Shown here in pieces: positions 48,012 through 57,557 of a stretch of DNA of 64,000 nt. Made by a program: the position numbers and the translations under genes. How positions within the stretch are numbered: position 1 is the first letter of the stretch; the number at the start of each line of letters is the position of its first letter. The DNA lies in NCBI RefSeq assembly GCF_004348975.1, contig NZ_SMFP01000001.1, forward strand, positions 442,701 through 506,700, in the 5' to 3' direction. Origin of the DNA: Antarcticimicrobium sediminis (GTDB taxonomy: Bacteria > Pseudomonadota > Alphaproteobacteria > Rhodobacterales > Rhodobacteraceae). The notes under the pieces were generated by a model. That model saw only the letters and a list, made by a program, of their open reading frames with translations, did not search any database and was not told where the DNA came from.

Positions 48012-48934
48012 GAGGAATCCTTTACCAGCCAGGCGCAAAGCTGGCCAAAGGTCATCCCGATTTCCCCCGCCTGCTCGGGGCTCAGCGAGGTCGGCGTCAT
48101 GCCCGGCTGGGTATTCACCTCCAGCAGAAACAGCCCCTCGGCTCCGCGGGCCTCGTCCCAGCGAAAATCGGTGCGGCTGACCCCGCGACAGCCCAGCGCC
48201 CGATGCGCGCGCAGCGCATACTCAAGACACAGATCAAAGATCTCGCGCGGGAGATCGGCGGGCACCACATGGCGCGAGCCACCGGGTTTGTACTTTGCGT
48301 CGTAATCATACCAGCCATCGGTCAGGATATCGGTCACCGTCACCGCGCCGGGATCGGTGTCGCCCCCCCCCACAACCGTGGTGGTCAGCTCGCGGCCCGG
48401 GACATATTGCTCGACCATCACCTGCGCCGGCATCGCCGCATCCAGCCGCGGCGGCGCGTTGGCGCTTTCCTGCACGATATAAATGCCGACCGAAGAGCCC
48501 TCGTTGTTGGGTTTAACCACATAGGGCGGGGCCAGCACATGCGCCGCCTCTACCGCCGATTTGTCGACAATCAGGCTCTCGACCACCGGCAGACCCGCGC
48601 TACGGAACACCTCTTTGCTGCGCTGCTTGTCCATCGCCAAGGCCGAGGCCAGAACCCCCGAATGGGTATAGGGCAGGCGCAACCATTCCAGCATACCCTG
48701 AACGCAACCATCCTCGCCCCAACGGCCATGCAGCGCGTTGAAGACGACATCGGGAGAGATATCTCGCAAGTGTTCACAGAGGTCCGGGCCGGCATCCAGC
48801 TCGACCACCTCATACCCTTCGCCCCGCAGTGCGGTAGCGCATTCGCGCCCACTGGAGAGAGACACCTCGCGTTCGGCGGAGGGGCCACCCATCAATACCG
48901 CAACAAGGGGGGTCTTTCCGCTCGACTGACCCAC
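47999..48934 (-). CDS. ddl: D-alanine-D-alanine ligase
   Basis: A 311-residue ATP-grasp ligase that makes the D-Ala-D-Ala dipeptide for peptidoglycan. Key parts are VLMGGPSAEREVSLSSG at the N terminus, VVKPNNEGSSVGIY in the ATP-grasp domain and LFLLEVNTQPGMTPTS at the metal site. The frame is open to a GTG at 49048. A GTG at 48934 has GAGG six bases upstream and gives the family N terminus (GQSSGKTPLVAV), so it was chosen. The 94-base gap to murB then has no gene. Confidence 0.9.
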   Translation of the reverse strand: MGQSSGKTPLVAVLMGGPSAEREVSLSSGRECATALRGEGYEVVELDAGPDLCEHLRDISPDVVFNALHGRWGEDGCVQGMLEWLRLPYTHSGVLASALAMDKQRSKEVFRSAGLPVVESLIVDKSAVEAAHVLAPPYVVKPNNEGSSVGIYIVQESANAPPRLDAAMPAQVMVEQYVPGRELTTTVVGGGDTDPGAVTVTDILTDGWYDYDAKYKPGGSRHVVPADLPREIFDLCLEYALRAHRALGCRGVSRTDFRWDEARGAEGLFLLEVNTQPGMTPTSLSPEQAGEIGMTFGQLCAWLVKDSSCNR

Positions 48935-49028
48935 TTTGTGCCTCAAAATGCCCGGACCTTTGCGGCCCGTGTTCCTTCCCCCGGACTCCGCGCCCCCTTT
49001 TTGCCTGTGGGGTGTCGCGTTCGGGGTG

Positions 49029-49973
49029 TTATTCTGCGGCTGGCCCACCTTCTGGCTCGCCCACCCGCATGATTTCCCATTCTAGCTGTATGCCGGTTGT
49101 TTCGTAAACCTTTTTTCGCACCACTTCGCCCAAGCCCTCAAGATCGGCGGCGCTGGCCGCCTCCGCGTTGATCAGGAAATTGGCATGTTTCTCGCTCATC
49201 TGCGCGCCGCCCAGCCGCGCGCCGCGCATCCCGGCATCCTCGATCAGTTTCCACGCCTTGAGGTCATGCACGTCATCGGCGCGCCCGGTGCTGGAAAATC
49301 CGGCAGGATTGCGAAAGGTCGACCCGGCGCTGCGCGCCTTGGTCGGTTGGCTCTCGTTGCGCTTGCGAAGTTGATCCTCCATCCGCTCCAGCAAAGCCTC
49401 AGGATCGCCCGCCGCGCCCTCGAACATGGCCTCGATCAGCACCATCCCCTCAGGCAGATGACTCTGACGATAGCCAAAGCACAGATCCTGCGCGCTTAGC
49501 GTGACAACCTCGCCGCTGCGCGTCACCGCACGGGCCGAAACGAACACATCAGCCACGTAAGACCCGTAGCACCCCGCGTTCATCCGCACCGCCCCCCCGA
49601 CAGAGCCCGGGATGGTGCGCAAAAAGGTCAGGTCGACCCCGGCCTCTGCCGCCCTGCGCGCCACATGCGCATCCAGCGCGGCCGCCCCCGCGCGCACCCG
49701 GTTGCCCGCAACCGAAATCCCGTTGAAGCCGCGCCCCAGCCGGATCACCACCGCGCGCAAGCCGCCGTCGCGCACGATCAGGTTGGAGCCCACCCCCATG
49801 GGAAACACCGGCACATCGGGGGCCAGTGCGGCCAGAAACGCCGCCAGATCATCGGCATCGGCGGGCTGGAACAACACATCCGCCGGCCCGCCCACGCGCA
49901 GCCAGGTCAAATCACGCAGCGGTTTATGCCGGCTCAGCCGCCCGCGCACCTCAGGCAGATCATCAAACATCAT
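49029..49973 (-). CDS. murB: UDP-N-acetylenolpyruvoylglucosamine reductase
   Basis: A 314-residue FAD enzyme that reduces UDP-GlcNAc-enolpyruvate to UDP-MurNAc. FAD contacts occur in VGGPADVLF and [15 protein letters not shown]. The active-site serine is in [10 protein letters not shown], and the final GLU region is [12 protein letters not shown]. Length matches the shorter (type II) MurB. It follows the four-gene membrane-protein insert after a 119-base gap that contains a copy of the dispersed motif. Confidence 0.95.
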   Translation of the reverse strand: MMFDDLPEVRGRLSRHKPLRDLTWLRVGGPADVLFQPADADDLAAFLAALAPDVPVFPMGVGSNLIVRDGGLRAVVIRLGRGFNGISVAGNRVRAGAAALDAHVARRAAEAGVDLTFLRTIPGSVGGAVRMNAGCYGSYVADVFVSARAVTRSGEVVTLSAQDLCFGYRQSHLPEGMVLIEAMFEGAAGDPEALLERMEDQLRKRNESQPTKARSAGSTFRNPAGFSSTGRADDVHDLKAWKLIEDAGMRGARLGGAQMSEKHANFLINAEAASAADLEGLGEVVRKKVYETTGIQLEWEIMRVGEPEGGPAAE

Positions 49974-50015
49974 GCCCCCTGCTAGCGCCCCCTCGGATCA
50001 AGAACAACCCGGCCA

Positions 50016-50038
50016 CCTTCTTCTTGGCGCAAATACTC
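50016..50038 (-). repeat. dispersed intergenic motif, copy 4
   Basis: Read on the minus strand, GAGTATTTGCGCC is followed by AAGAAGAAGG. It lies between the DUF2484 gene and murB, in the same direction as the genes. Confidence 0.6.
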
Positions 50039-50092
50039 TGGGGGTGAGGCCGCAGGCCGAGGGGGCAAAGCCCCCTGAAACCGACCACAGCC

Positions 50093-50353
50093 CTACCGCC
50101 CTCCCCGGCGCCGACCCCACTGCCGCAGCCAGCGGGCCAGATAGATCACCGGCCAGCGCAGCACCGACATCGCCGCGCCCAGCACCAACAGCCCGATCCA
50201 GAGGCCGTTTTCATAAAGGACAAATCCCAACAGCGGCGCCCCCAGCCCGATCAGCACATAGGCGTCGCGCCAGTGGTTGTCGCGGCTCGGCAACATCGCG
50301 CCCAGATTGGCCACCACGGCCCAGACACAGGCCAGAACCAGCGACAGCGTCAT
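50093..50353 (-). CDS. DUF2484 family membrane protein (copy B)
   Basis: An 86-residue protein with two or three membrane helices (SLVLACVWAVVANLGAML, then YVLIGLGAPLLGFVLYENG) and a basic C terminus (RWLRQWGRRRGGR). It belongs to DUF2484, whose function is unknown and which is typically found between murC and murB in Rhodobacteraceae. It overlaps the upstream DUF2484 copy by ATGA, so translation is coupled. No catalytic residues are seen. Confidence 0.75.
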   Translation of the reverse strand: MTLSLVLACVWAVVANLGAMLPSRDNHWRDAYVLIGLGAPLLGFVLYENGLWIGLLVLGAAMSVLRWPVIYLARWLRQWGRRRGGR

Positions 50354-50619
50354 TGCCCCCCCCGTCCCGACGCCCGTCCCGACGCCCGCCTCAACACCCT
50401 GCGCAACACCTCGCGCAGGGGGCGGCGAAACATCGACAGCACCGCCAGCGTCGCCGCCAACCCGGCCCAAAGCCCATGCACCGCCCCGATCCAGATTAGC
50501 AGCGCCGGCGCGCCAAGCAGCAACATCCCACCAGGCAGGAATTGCCGCCGCATCGGCAACATCGCCACCCCCACCCCGGCCAGCACCCAAAGACAGGCGG
50601 CGACAAGCGGCGCGCTCAT
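50350..50619 (-). CDS. DUF2484 family membrane protein (copy A)
   Basis: An 89-residue protein with the same plan as its neighbour: two or three membrane helices (APLVAACLWVLAGVGVAML, LLLGAPALLIWIGAVHGLW) and a basic tail. The shared spacing and the phrase LGAP suggest that the two genes arose by duplication. It overlaps the permease gene upstream by ATGA (50616-50619) and the next DUF2484 copy by ATGA. Its function is unknown. Confidence 0.75.
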   Translation of the reverse strand: MSAPLVAACLWVLAGVGVAMLPMRRQFLPGGMLLLGAPALLIWIGAVHGLWAGLAATLAVLSMFRRPLREVLRRVLRRASGRASGRGGQ

Positions 50620-51809
50620 CCCCCGGCCCCCAGGAAAGAGGCGACAAAGGCGGCGAGACAGGCGGCCATGCCCAGCCAAGGCACATAGACGGGCACCACA
50701 AAGGGGCCGGTCGGATCGCGCCGCTTCACCCCGATCAGCGCGGCGTTGACGATGGCAAAGACGATCAAAAGCGCCTGCGTCGTGATCCCGGCCAGTGTCG
50801 CCACCGGCAGGGTCAGCGCCGATGCGGTGGTTGCCGCCCCGACCACGATGGTGCCCAGCACCGGCGTTCCGAACCGCTTGTGTGCATGGCGAAACACCGA
50901 CAACCCCGGCGAGCGTTTGCCCAGCCCGAACAGCACCCGCGCCGCCATCACGATCTGTGCAAGCACCCCGTTCAGCGCCGCCGCCACCGCAATCGCCGAC
51001 AGGAACAGCGCCGAGGTTCCGGTGCCGACCTCCCAAACCAGCGCCAGCGGTCGCTCCGAGGCGCCAAGCACATCGCTCGGAACCGCGCGCACCGCCGCCA
51101 GCGACACCAGCGCGTACAAGATCGCGGTCAAAGCCAACGCCCAAAGGATCGCGCGCGGCATGGCGCGCTCGGGCTGTTTGGTTTCCTCGACCATGTTGAC
51201 CATGTCGTCAAAGCCGATAAAGGCGAAAAAGCCGAACACCGTGGCGGCGGCCACCCCGCTCCACACCGGCGCAGGCGGCGCGATCCAGTCGGCCACCGGC
51301 TCCGCATTGAACCCGGCCCCCGCGACCAGCAGCAGCCCCAACACCTCGACCACGGTCAGCACCGCGGCAAAGGCCAGACTTTCCAGCACCCCCAGAAGCG
51401 CGACCAAGGTCATCGCCGCGCCAAGGCCGATCACCCCCCAGACAAAGGGGATATCCACGATTGCGGTCAGATACCCGACGCCGCCGCGCAGCACCGCTGC
51501 CGCCGCCAGCGTGCCCGCCACGATATTGATCCAGCCGATCAGCACCGCCAGCCAATGCTGGCGCAGGCCCACCTCGATATAGGAACTGTCGCCCGCCGCC
51601 TCGGGTATGCGCGCCGACAACTCGGCGAAGGCCAGCGCCGAGGGCACCGCGACCAGCCCCGCCAACAGGAACGACAGTGGCGCCCAGACCCCGGCGACCC
51701 CGGCTGCGACCCCGGTCAGCACATAGATCCCCGCCCCGACCATGACGCCAACGCCATAGGCGGTCAGCAAGCCGGTGCCAATGCGTCGTTTCAGATGGGC
51801 TTCACTCAT
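50616..51809 (-). CDS. APC-family amino acid permease
   Basis: A 397-residue membrane transporter with about 12 helices. The first helix holds YGVGVMVGAGIYVLTG, the family motif for substrate binding, and the sixth holds GFFAFIGFDDMVNMVEETKQPER, typical of APC transporters. The substrate, an amino acid or polyamine, is not evident. It overlaps the hypothetical protein upstream by eight bases and copy A of DUF2484 downstream by four. A permease inside the murB-murC interval is not part of the classic dcw cluster. Confidence 0.88.
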   Translation of the reverse strand: MSEAHLKRRIGTGLLTAYGVGVMVGAGIYVLTGVAAGVAGVWAPLSFLLAGLVAVPSALAFAELSARIPEAAGDSSYIEVGLRQHWLAVLIGWINIVAGTLAAAAVLRGGVGYLTAIVDIPFVWGVIGLGAAMTLVALLGVLESLAFAAVLTVVEVLGLLLVAGAGFNAEPVADWIAPPAPVWSGVAAATVFGFFAFIGFDDMVNMVEETKQPERAMPRAILWALALTAILYALVSLAAVRAVPSDVLGASERPLALVWEVGTGTSALFLSAIAVAAALNGVLAQIVMAARVLFGLGKRSPGLSVFRHAHKRFGTPVLGTIVVGAATTASALTLPVATLAGITTQALLIVFAIVNAALIGVKRRDPTGPFVVPVYVPWLGMAACLAAFVASFLGAGG

Positions 51810-52155
51810 CCGGGGCCCCCGCGTGACCCCGTCGGTCCCATTCGCCCCCGCCCGAGGAGGGGCCGCGCGCAGGGCGCGAAAGCCCGCCCACCCCGGCCCC
51901 GACGGCAAGCCCGATCGCGCACGGCAGGCCGAGAAGGACCCAGAGGACAAAACGGTCAAGCTCGGCATCCGGGGCCTCAGGACCAAGCGAGATCCAATAG
52001 GGATTAAGCGCAAGCAGCCCCAAACTGGTACCGATCAGCAGCGGAACAGACAGGGCAAGGCGGGTGCGGCGGGCCACGGCGCGGGCAAGGACGAATGTGG
52101 CGCCCAGTACAACGGCGAAACCAAGCAAAAAGACGAGAATAACCACCAGACCCAT
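51802..52155 (-). CDS. small membrane protein of unknown function
   Basis: A 117-residue protein with three predicted membrane segments (about 3-25, 35-50 and 70-92) and a disordered, Gly/Ser/Arg-rich tail. I do not recognise a family. GGGGGA lies five bases before the ATG, inside a 26-base tandem duplication, so the ribosome-binding site exists in two copies. It is the first gene of the insert that lies between murC and murB and it overlaps the permease start by eight bases. Confidence 0.65.
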   Translation of the reverse strand: MGLVVILVFLLGFAVVLGATFVLARAVARRTRLALSVPLLIGTSLGLLALNPYWISLGPEAPDAELDRFVLWVLLGLPCAIGLAVGAGVGGLSRPARGPSSGGGEWDRRGHAGAPDE

Positions 52156-52206
52156 TACCGTCCCCCGAACATGTCTCTACTTACCGTCCCCCGAACATGT
52201 CTCTAC
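52155..52206. repeat. 26-base perfect tandem duplication
   Basis: The 26 bases at 52155-52180 are repeated exactly at 52181-52206. The duplication covers the murC stop codon and the ribosome-binding site of the small membrane protein. It looks recent because no base differs. Confidence 0.95.
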
Positions 52207-53600
52207 GTCTTCAGCAGCTCCGGCAAGTGATTGGCCCAAGCGCTGATGGTCCCGGCGCCAAGGCAGACCACCATGTCGCCCGGCTTGGCCTCTGCCCGCA
52301 CCAGCGCGGCCAGATCCTGTTCCGAGCCTATCGCGCTGGCATGGCGATGGCCATGACGGATCAGCCCGGCGACCAGATCGTCGCGGCTGGCGCCCGGAAT
52401 CGGATCTTCTCCGGCAGCATAAACCTCGGCAATACCAACCACGTCAGCCTCGTTGAAACAGCCGCAGAAATCGTCAAACAGCGAATGCAGTCGCGAATAC
52501 CGGTGCGGCTGATGCACGGCGATCACCCGCCCCTTGGTGGCCTGACGCGCCGCCTTGAGCACGGCGGCGATCTCGACCGGGTGGTGGCCGTAATCGTCGA
52601 TGATGGTAACGCCGTTCACCACACCCACTCGGGTAAAGCGCCGGTTGACGCCGCCAAAGCTGGCCAGTGCGGTGCGGATCTCGTCGCGTTTCATGCCCAG
52701 ATGACGCGCGACGGCAACGGCAGCCAGCGCGTTCGAGACGTTGTGATCGCCCGGCATCGGCAGGGTGCAGCCCGCGATCACCGCGTCCTCGGTCTGTAGC
52801 GCAATGTCGAAATGCGCCACCCCGTTGTCATAGCGCAGGTTGACGGCGCGGATATCGGCCTGCGCGTTGAACCCATAGGTGGTCACGCGCCGGTCGGTGA
52901 TCCGCCCGACCAGCGCCTGTACCTCGGGATGATCGGTGCAACAGACGGCCAGCCCATAGAACGGGATGTTCGAGACGAACTGATGGAACCCGTCGCGCAG
53001 ATGGTCGAAATTTCCCCAATGTTCCATATGTTCGGGGTCGATATTGGTGACGATGGCGATGGTCGCGGGCAAGCGGTTGAAGGTGCCGTCGCTCTCGTCG
53101 GCCTCGACCACCATCCATTCGCCCTGCCCCATTCGCGCGTTCGACCCATAGGCGTGGATGATGCCGCCATTGACCACCGTGGGATCAAAGCCGCCCGCCA
53201 CCATCACCTCGGCCATCAGCGTGGTGGTGGTGGTCTTGCCATGGGTACCGGCAATGGCCACATTGGATTTCAGCCGCATCAGCTCGGCCAGCATCTCGGC
53301 CCGGCGCACCACCGGCAAGCCATGGCGCCGCGCCCCGTCAAGTTCCGGGTTGCCCGGTTTGATCGCGGAAGAGATCACCACCACCTCGGCGCCCTCGAGG
53401 TTTTCCGCCCGCTGCCCCTCAAACACCTTTGCGCCAAGACCGGCCAGCCGTTCGGTGATCGGGGTGCTTTTCAGGTCCGATCCCTGCACCTGATAGCCGA
53501 GGTTCAGCAGCACTTCGGCGATGCCCGACATGCCGATGCCGCCGATACCGACGAAATGGATCGGCCCGATATTGGTGGGCAATTTGGTGGCAGGGGTCAT
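52203..53600 (-). CDS. murC: UDP-N-acetylmuramate-L-alanine ligase
   Basis: A 465-residue Mur ligase that adds the first amino acid to UDP-MurNAc. The N-terminal UDP-binding motif is [17 protein letters not shown], the ATP P-loop is [10 protein letters not shown], and the C-terminal domain includes [10 protein letters not shown] and HQPHRYSR. Length matches the family. It overlaps murG by ATGA. The stop codon falls in the 26-base duplication described above. Confidence 0.96.
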   Translation of the reverse strand: MTPATKLPTNIGPIHFVGIGGIGMSGIAEVLLNLGYQVQGSDLKSTPITERLAGLGAKVFEGQRAENLEGAEVVVISSAIKPGNPELDGARRHGLPVVRRAEMLAELMRLKSNVAIAGTHGKTTTTTLMAEVMVAGGFDPTVVNGGIIHAYGSNARMGQGEWMVVEADESDGTFNRLPATIAIVTNIDPEHMEHWGNFDHLRDGFHQFVSNIPFYGLAVCCTDHPEVQALVGRITDRRVTTYGFNAQADIRAVNLRYDNGVAHFDIALQTEDAVIAGCTLPMPGDHNVSNALAAVAVARHLGMKRDEIRTALASFGGVNRRFTRVGVVNGVTIIDDYGHHPVEIAAVLKAARQATKGRVIAVHQPHRYSRLHSLFDDFCGCFNEADVVGIAEVYAAGEDPIPGASRDDLVAGLIRHGHRHASAIGSEQDLAALVRAEAKPGDMVVCLGAGTISAWANHLPELLKT

Positions 53601-54706
53601 GCGCTTTCCTTCTCGGGGCGGGCTGCGGACAGGGTTTCGACCAGCGCCACCAACCTCTCGGTGGCGTCTGGCATGCCAACGCCCAACGCCGCGACGCTCA
53701 TCTGCAGCGCGGCCTTGGGGTTGGACAGAACGGCGGTGATCTGCTCGCTCAGGCTGGCAACATCAAGCCGCTTTTCCGGGATCAGGATCGCCGCGTCGGC
53801 CTCGACCAGCCCGCGCGCATTGGCGGTCTGATGGTCGCCGGCGGCAACCGCATAGGGGATCAGGATCGAGGGCCGCCCGATCACCGTCAGGTCGGCGATG
53901 GTCGAGGCCCCGGCGCGGCAGATCACCAATTGCGCCTCGGACATGCGCGCGGGCACGTCGTTGAAGAACGGCTGCACATCGGCATCAATACCATGCCCGG
54001 CATAGAACGCCGCCACGCGCACGCCATCCTCGTCGCGGGCCTGATGGCTGACCCGGATATTGCGCAGCATTTCCGGCGGCAGCGCCGCGATGGCCTCGGG
54101 CACCACATCGGACAGGATGCGCGCGCCTTGGCTGCCGCCGATCACCAAAATCGACATCGGGTAATCGCCGGGCGCAATATAGCCCGCCCCCGCCCGTGCC
54201 AGCACGGCGGCGCGCACCGGGTTGCCCACATGCACGCCCACGGCGCCCGGCGGCAACTCGGTCGGCCAGACGCCACAGGCCACCTGCGCCACCCGGCGGG
54301 CAAAGATCCGGTTCACCCGCCCCAGCACGCCGTTTTGTTCATGGATCATCCGCGGCAAGCCCAGCAATGTCGCCGCCGCCAGCGCCGGGATCGACGGGTA
54401 GCCGCCAAAGCCCACCACCGCATCCGGGCGATCGCGCTGCATCGACCACGCCGCGCCCAGTACGCCAGCCGCCAGTTTCGGCGCCACCAGCGCCTTGGAC
54501 AGCACCCCGCCGCGCGCGAATGTCGCGCTCGAAACCTGGGTAATCTCGGTCGAATGGGGAAACCCGCCGGTATAGCGCGCGCCGCGCGCATCCGTGCTCA
54601 GTTTGACCCGCCAGCCGCGTCTCAGCATCGCCTCGGCCAGCGCCTGGGCGGGAAACATATGGCCCCCGGTGCCTCCGGCGGCGATCATCAGCAGCTTTTG
54701 TGCCAT
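53597..54706 (-). CDS. murG: lipid II synthase (GlcNAc transferase) MurG
   Basis: A 369-residue membrane-associated glycosyltransferase that adds GlcNAc to lipid I, giving lipid [16 protein letters not shown] at the N terminus contacts the lipid-linked substrate. The C-terminal nucleotide-sugar site holds [13 protein letters not shown] and [15 protein letters not shown]. Length is normal. It overlaps murC by four bases and follows ftsW after 70 bases. Confidence 0.96.
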   Translation of the reverse strand: MAQKLLMIAAGGTGGHMFPAQALAEAMLRRGWRVKLSTDARGARYTGGFPHSTEITQVSSATFARGGVLSKALVAPKLAAGVLGAAWSMQRDRPDAVVGFGGYPSIPALAAATLLGLPRMIHEQNGVLGRVNRIFARRVAQVACGVWPTELPPGAVGVHVGNPVRAAVLARAGAGYIAPGDYPMSILVIGGSQGARILSDVVPEAIAALPPEMLRNIRVSHQARDEDGVRVAAFYAGHGIDADVQPFFNDVPARMSEAQLVICRAGASTIADLTVIGRPSILIPYAVAAGDHQTANARGLVEADAAILIPEKRLDVASLSEQITAVLSNPKAALQMSVAALGVGMPDATERLVALVETLSAARPEKESA

Positions 54707-54776
54707 GGGCTATGTCCTGCAATTATCTTCTGGTCCCGCCCGGCAATCGCGCAAATCGTCCCGCGCCGCCAGCCCT

Positions 54777-55940
54777 TCAGCCGCGACCGCGCAAGATCTC
54801 GCCGATCTCGCCCTGCGCCCGGGTCCGGGTAAAGGCCAGAAGCATTCCGACAGCAACACCGCCCGCAATCAAGGACGAGCCGCCATAGCTGACGAAGGGC
54901 AACGTCATCCCCTTGGCCGGCAACAGCCGCACCGCGACCCCCATGTTGATCATCGCCTGCACCCCGAAGATACAGGCCAGACCGGTGCCCGCCAACCGGA
55001 TGAACGGATCACGCTCGCGCATCAGCCGTAGCAGCGAACGTACCACGATGGAACAATACAGCGCGATGATGATCATCACCAGAATCAGCCCGTATTCCTC
55101 GGCCGCGACGGCAATGATGAAATCCGTATGGGCATCGGGCAGCGACCATTTCACCTGCCCCTCGCCGACGCCAACGCCGAACAGCCCGCCTTCGCGGATC
55201 GCGTTGGTGGCATAGCCCAACTGCGTGGTCGGATCGACCTCGGGGCTGAGAAAACCGTCGATGCGCCGTGCGAAGTGTTCAGAGGCGGAATAGGCAATCG
55301 TACCCCCCATGACCACGGCCCCGGCCATCCCGACCATCAGCGTCATCGGCGCACCGGCGACGAAATACATCACGCCCCAGCCGAACAGCACCAGCGAGGC
55401 CTGACCAAAATCGGGTTGCATCACCAACATGCCCACGATGGTCACGCACAACATCGCCGACCACGTCTTGCCCGGCGGGCCGTTGATCTGCTGGCTCGAC
55501 GCCAGTAACCACGCCGCCACCACGATAAAGACCGGCTTCATGAATTCCGAAGGCTGCACACTGGCAAAGCCCAGGCTGTACCAGCGCACCGCGCCCTTGC
55601 CGAAATCGGTACCCAACACCGGCAACAATGCCAGCGCCGCAAAGGCGCCGACAAAGCCCAGCACCGCCAGCCGCCGCACCAGCGTCGGCGACATCATCGA
55701 GGTCAACAGCATCGCCGCCATTGCCAGCGCGCCGAACACCGCCTGCCGTTCAACATAGTGAAAGGGATCGAACCCGTTGCGCGCGGCCAGCGGCGGCGAC
55801 GCCGCCAGCCCCAGCAACAATCCGATACCGGACAGGATCAGGACACAGGTCATCGACCACTTGTCCAGCGTCCGCCACCATTTGGGAAGAATGGGCTCGC
55901 CCCGTTGCGCGGGTACCGCGCCATAGACCATCTCGGTCAT
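54777..55940 (-). CDS. ftsW: lipid II polymerase FtsW
   Basis: A 387-residue SEDS-family membrane glycosyltransferase of the divisome, acting with FtsI. About ten membrane helices are present. Conserved parts include VQPSEFMKPVFIV, MQPDFGQASL and AAEEYGLI, and the C-terminal LPFVSYGGSSLIA. The start at 55940 was chosen because the residues upstream are not family-like. It is divergent from the FAD oxidoreductase at 56072, so it probably has its own promoter in the 131-base gap. Confidence 0.94.
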   Translation of the reverse strand: MTEMVYGAVPAQRGEPILPKWWRTLDKWSMTCVLILSGIGLLLGLAASPPLAARNGFDPFHYVERQAVFGALAMAAMLLTSMMSPTLVRRLAVLGFVGAFAALALLPVLGTDFGKGAVRWYSLGFASVQPSEFMKPVFIVVAAWLLASSQQINGPPGKTWSAMLCVTIVGMLVMQPDFGQASLVLFGWGVMYFVAGAPMTLMVGMAGAVVMGGTIAYSASEHFARRIDGFLSPEVDPTTQLGYATNAIREGGLFGVGVGEGQVKWSLPDAHTDFIIAVAAEEYGLILVMIIIALYCSIVVRSLLRLMRERDPFIRLAGTGLACIFGVQAMINMGVAVRLLPAKGMTLPFVSYGGSSLIAGGVAVGMLLAFTRTRAQGEIGEILRGRG

Positions 55941-56071
55941 GGAAATCCTGCCGTTTGCTGCCTCTGTCCGCCCGGTTTTCCGGGTCTGCTCACCGCACGA
56001 TACCGCGAAACGCGTATTCGTTCCAGCCCGTTCCTCTTGCCTTTCGCAGTAATCCACGCCAAGCGGCGCGG

Positions 56072-57253
56072 ATGGAGTATAACACCGTCATTCTGGGCGC
56101 CGGAGCCGCTGGCCTGATGTGCGCCGCCCAAGCCGGGCCGCGCACGCTGCTGATCGACCATGCCCCTGCCCCGGGCGAGAAGATCCGCATCTCCGGCGGC
56201 GGGCGTTGCAATTTCACCAATCTGCATGCCGGGCCGGAAAACTACCTGTCGCAGAACCCGCATTTCTGCAAATCGGCGCTGGCCCGTTATACCCAGTGGG
56301 ATTTCATCGCGCTGGTCGAACGCCACGGCATCGCCTGGCATGAAAAGACGCTGGGCCAGTTGTTCTGCGACGGCAAGGCCACCCAGATCGTCGCCATGCT
56401 GCGCGCCGAGATGGAACAGGCGGGGGCAGAGCTGTGGCTCTCCACCGCGCTGGTGGATCTGAGCAAGACCGACAGCGGCTTTTCCCTGACCTTTGAGCGC
56501 GACGGGCGACGCGTCCCCGTGAGTTGCCGCAATCTGGTGCTGGCCACGGGGGGCAAGTCGATCCCCAAGATGGGGGCAACCGGGCTGGCCTATGACATCG
56601 CCCGACAATTCGATCTGGCGCTATGCGAGACCCGCCCGGGGCTGGTGCCCTTCACCTTTGCCGAGGGGCGGTTTGCGCCGCTGGCCGGCGTCGCGCTGCC
56701 GGTGCGGCTGTCGAACGCGCGCGCCAGCTTTGACGAGGCGCTGTTGTTCACCCATCGCGGCCTATCCGGCCCGGCGGTACTGCAACTGTCCTCCTACTGG
56801 CGCGAGGGCGAAGAGATCGCGGTGAACCTGATCCCTGACATGGCCCTGTTTGAAACCCTGCGCGCGCAACGACAAGAGGCCGGGCGCCGCGCCTTGAGCA
56901 CCGATCTGGCCCGCCATCTTCCGGCGCGGCTGGTCGAGCATCTGGCCCCCGACCTTGGTCTGTCCGGCAATCTTGCCGATCAGTCCGACACAGCGCTGAA
57001 GGCGCTTTGCGCCCGGCTCTCGGACTGGCGGCTGACGCCCTCGGGCAGCGAAGGCTATCGCACCGCCGAGGTCACGCTGGGGGGCATCGACACCGACGCG
57101 CTGTCGTCAAAAACGATGGAAGCCAAAACAGTGCCCGGCCTTTTCGCCATCGGCGAGGCGGTGGATGTCACCGGCTGGCTTGGCGGGTATAATTTCCAAT
57201 GGGCCTGGGCCTCGGGCCATGCCGCCGGAACGGCAATCGCGGCGCGAGGGTAA
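56072..57253 (+). CDS. FAD-dependent oxidoreductase, HI0933/YhiN family
   Basis: A 393-residue flavoprotein of the HI0933 (YhiN) family. The FAD-binding motif VILGAGAAGLMCA is at the N terminus, followed by KIRISGGGRCNFTN and, at the C terminus, LFAIGEAVDVTGWLGGYNFQWA. The biological reaction is not established for the family. It is the only plus-strand gene within the dcw cluster and separates ftsW from murD. The frame opens upstream but runs against ftsW. The 304-base gap to murD contains an unusual inverted repeat. Confidence 0.9.
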   Translation: MEYNTVILGAGAAGLMCAAQAGPRTLLIDHAPAPGEKIRISGGGRCNFTNLHAGPENYLSQNPHFCKSALARYTQWDFIALVERHGIAWHEKTLGQLFCDGKATQIVAMLRAEMEQAGAELWLSTALVDLSKTDSGFSLTFERDGRRVPVSCRNLVLATGGKSIPKMGATGLAYDIARQFDLALCETRPGLVPFTFAEGRFAPLAGVALPVRLSNARASFDEALLFTHRGLSGPAVLQLSSYWREGEEIAVNLIPDMALFETLRAQRQEAGRRALSTDLARHLPARLVEHLAPDLGLSGNLADQSDTALKALCARLSDWRLTPSGSEGYRTAEVTLGGIDTDALSSKTMEAKTVPGLFAIGEAVDVTGWLGGYNFQWAWASGHAAGTAIAARG

Positions 57254-57557
57254 CCTCCTAAGCCCGTACCAAAGGCGCAAAGCGCCTAGGCAGCGCCCGA
57301 CCGCCCCCATGGGCACCCACCACCCGCGCCCGAATAGCGCCAAAGGCGCCGGGCGCGCGCCTGCCCGTCCCGGCGGGCTGGCGCTTTGGCAATGTCGCGC
57401 TGCGTTCACAGCGAGGATGATTTGGGCGCGATAAAGCGCACCACTCATCGGTCACAAGCGCCATCCCACGGGCAGGCGCGCGCCCGGCTCTGCTTGCGCT
57501 CCTGTACAGGACGAAAACCTGACCGCCTCCTACCCCTATATAGGCCGGCCGCCGCCC
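57254..57557. other. 304-base gap between the flavoprotein gene and murD
   Basis: The gap separates two converging genes. It is dominated by a 20-base perfect inverted repeat (57348-57367 and 57469-57488) with smaller hairpins in between. No gene is convincing. Confidence 0.6.
57348..57488. repeat. 20-base inverted repeat with internal hairpins
   Basis: Arms at 57348-57367 and 57469-57488 are perfectly complementary. The 101-base middle includes a five-base hairpin, CGCTG (57398-57402) with CAGCG (57409-57413), and a GCGC-GATAAA-GCGC dyad. The whole could fold as one structured RNA or be a small non-autonomous element. Confidence 0.85.

Noticed and set aside
45774-48305. 843-codon open frame on the plus strand opposite ftsA, ftsQ and ddl
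   Set aside because: It is antisense to three clearly conserved genes, has no family similarity, and is rich in His, Arg, Pro and Gln as expected for a shadow frame in GC-rich DNA.
57107-57448. Minus-strand frame across the inverted-repeat element beside murD
   Set aside because: It runs into the flavoprotein gene on the other strand, has no ribosome-binding site, and its composition follows the GC-rich repeat.
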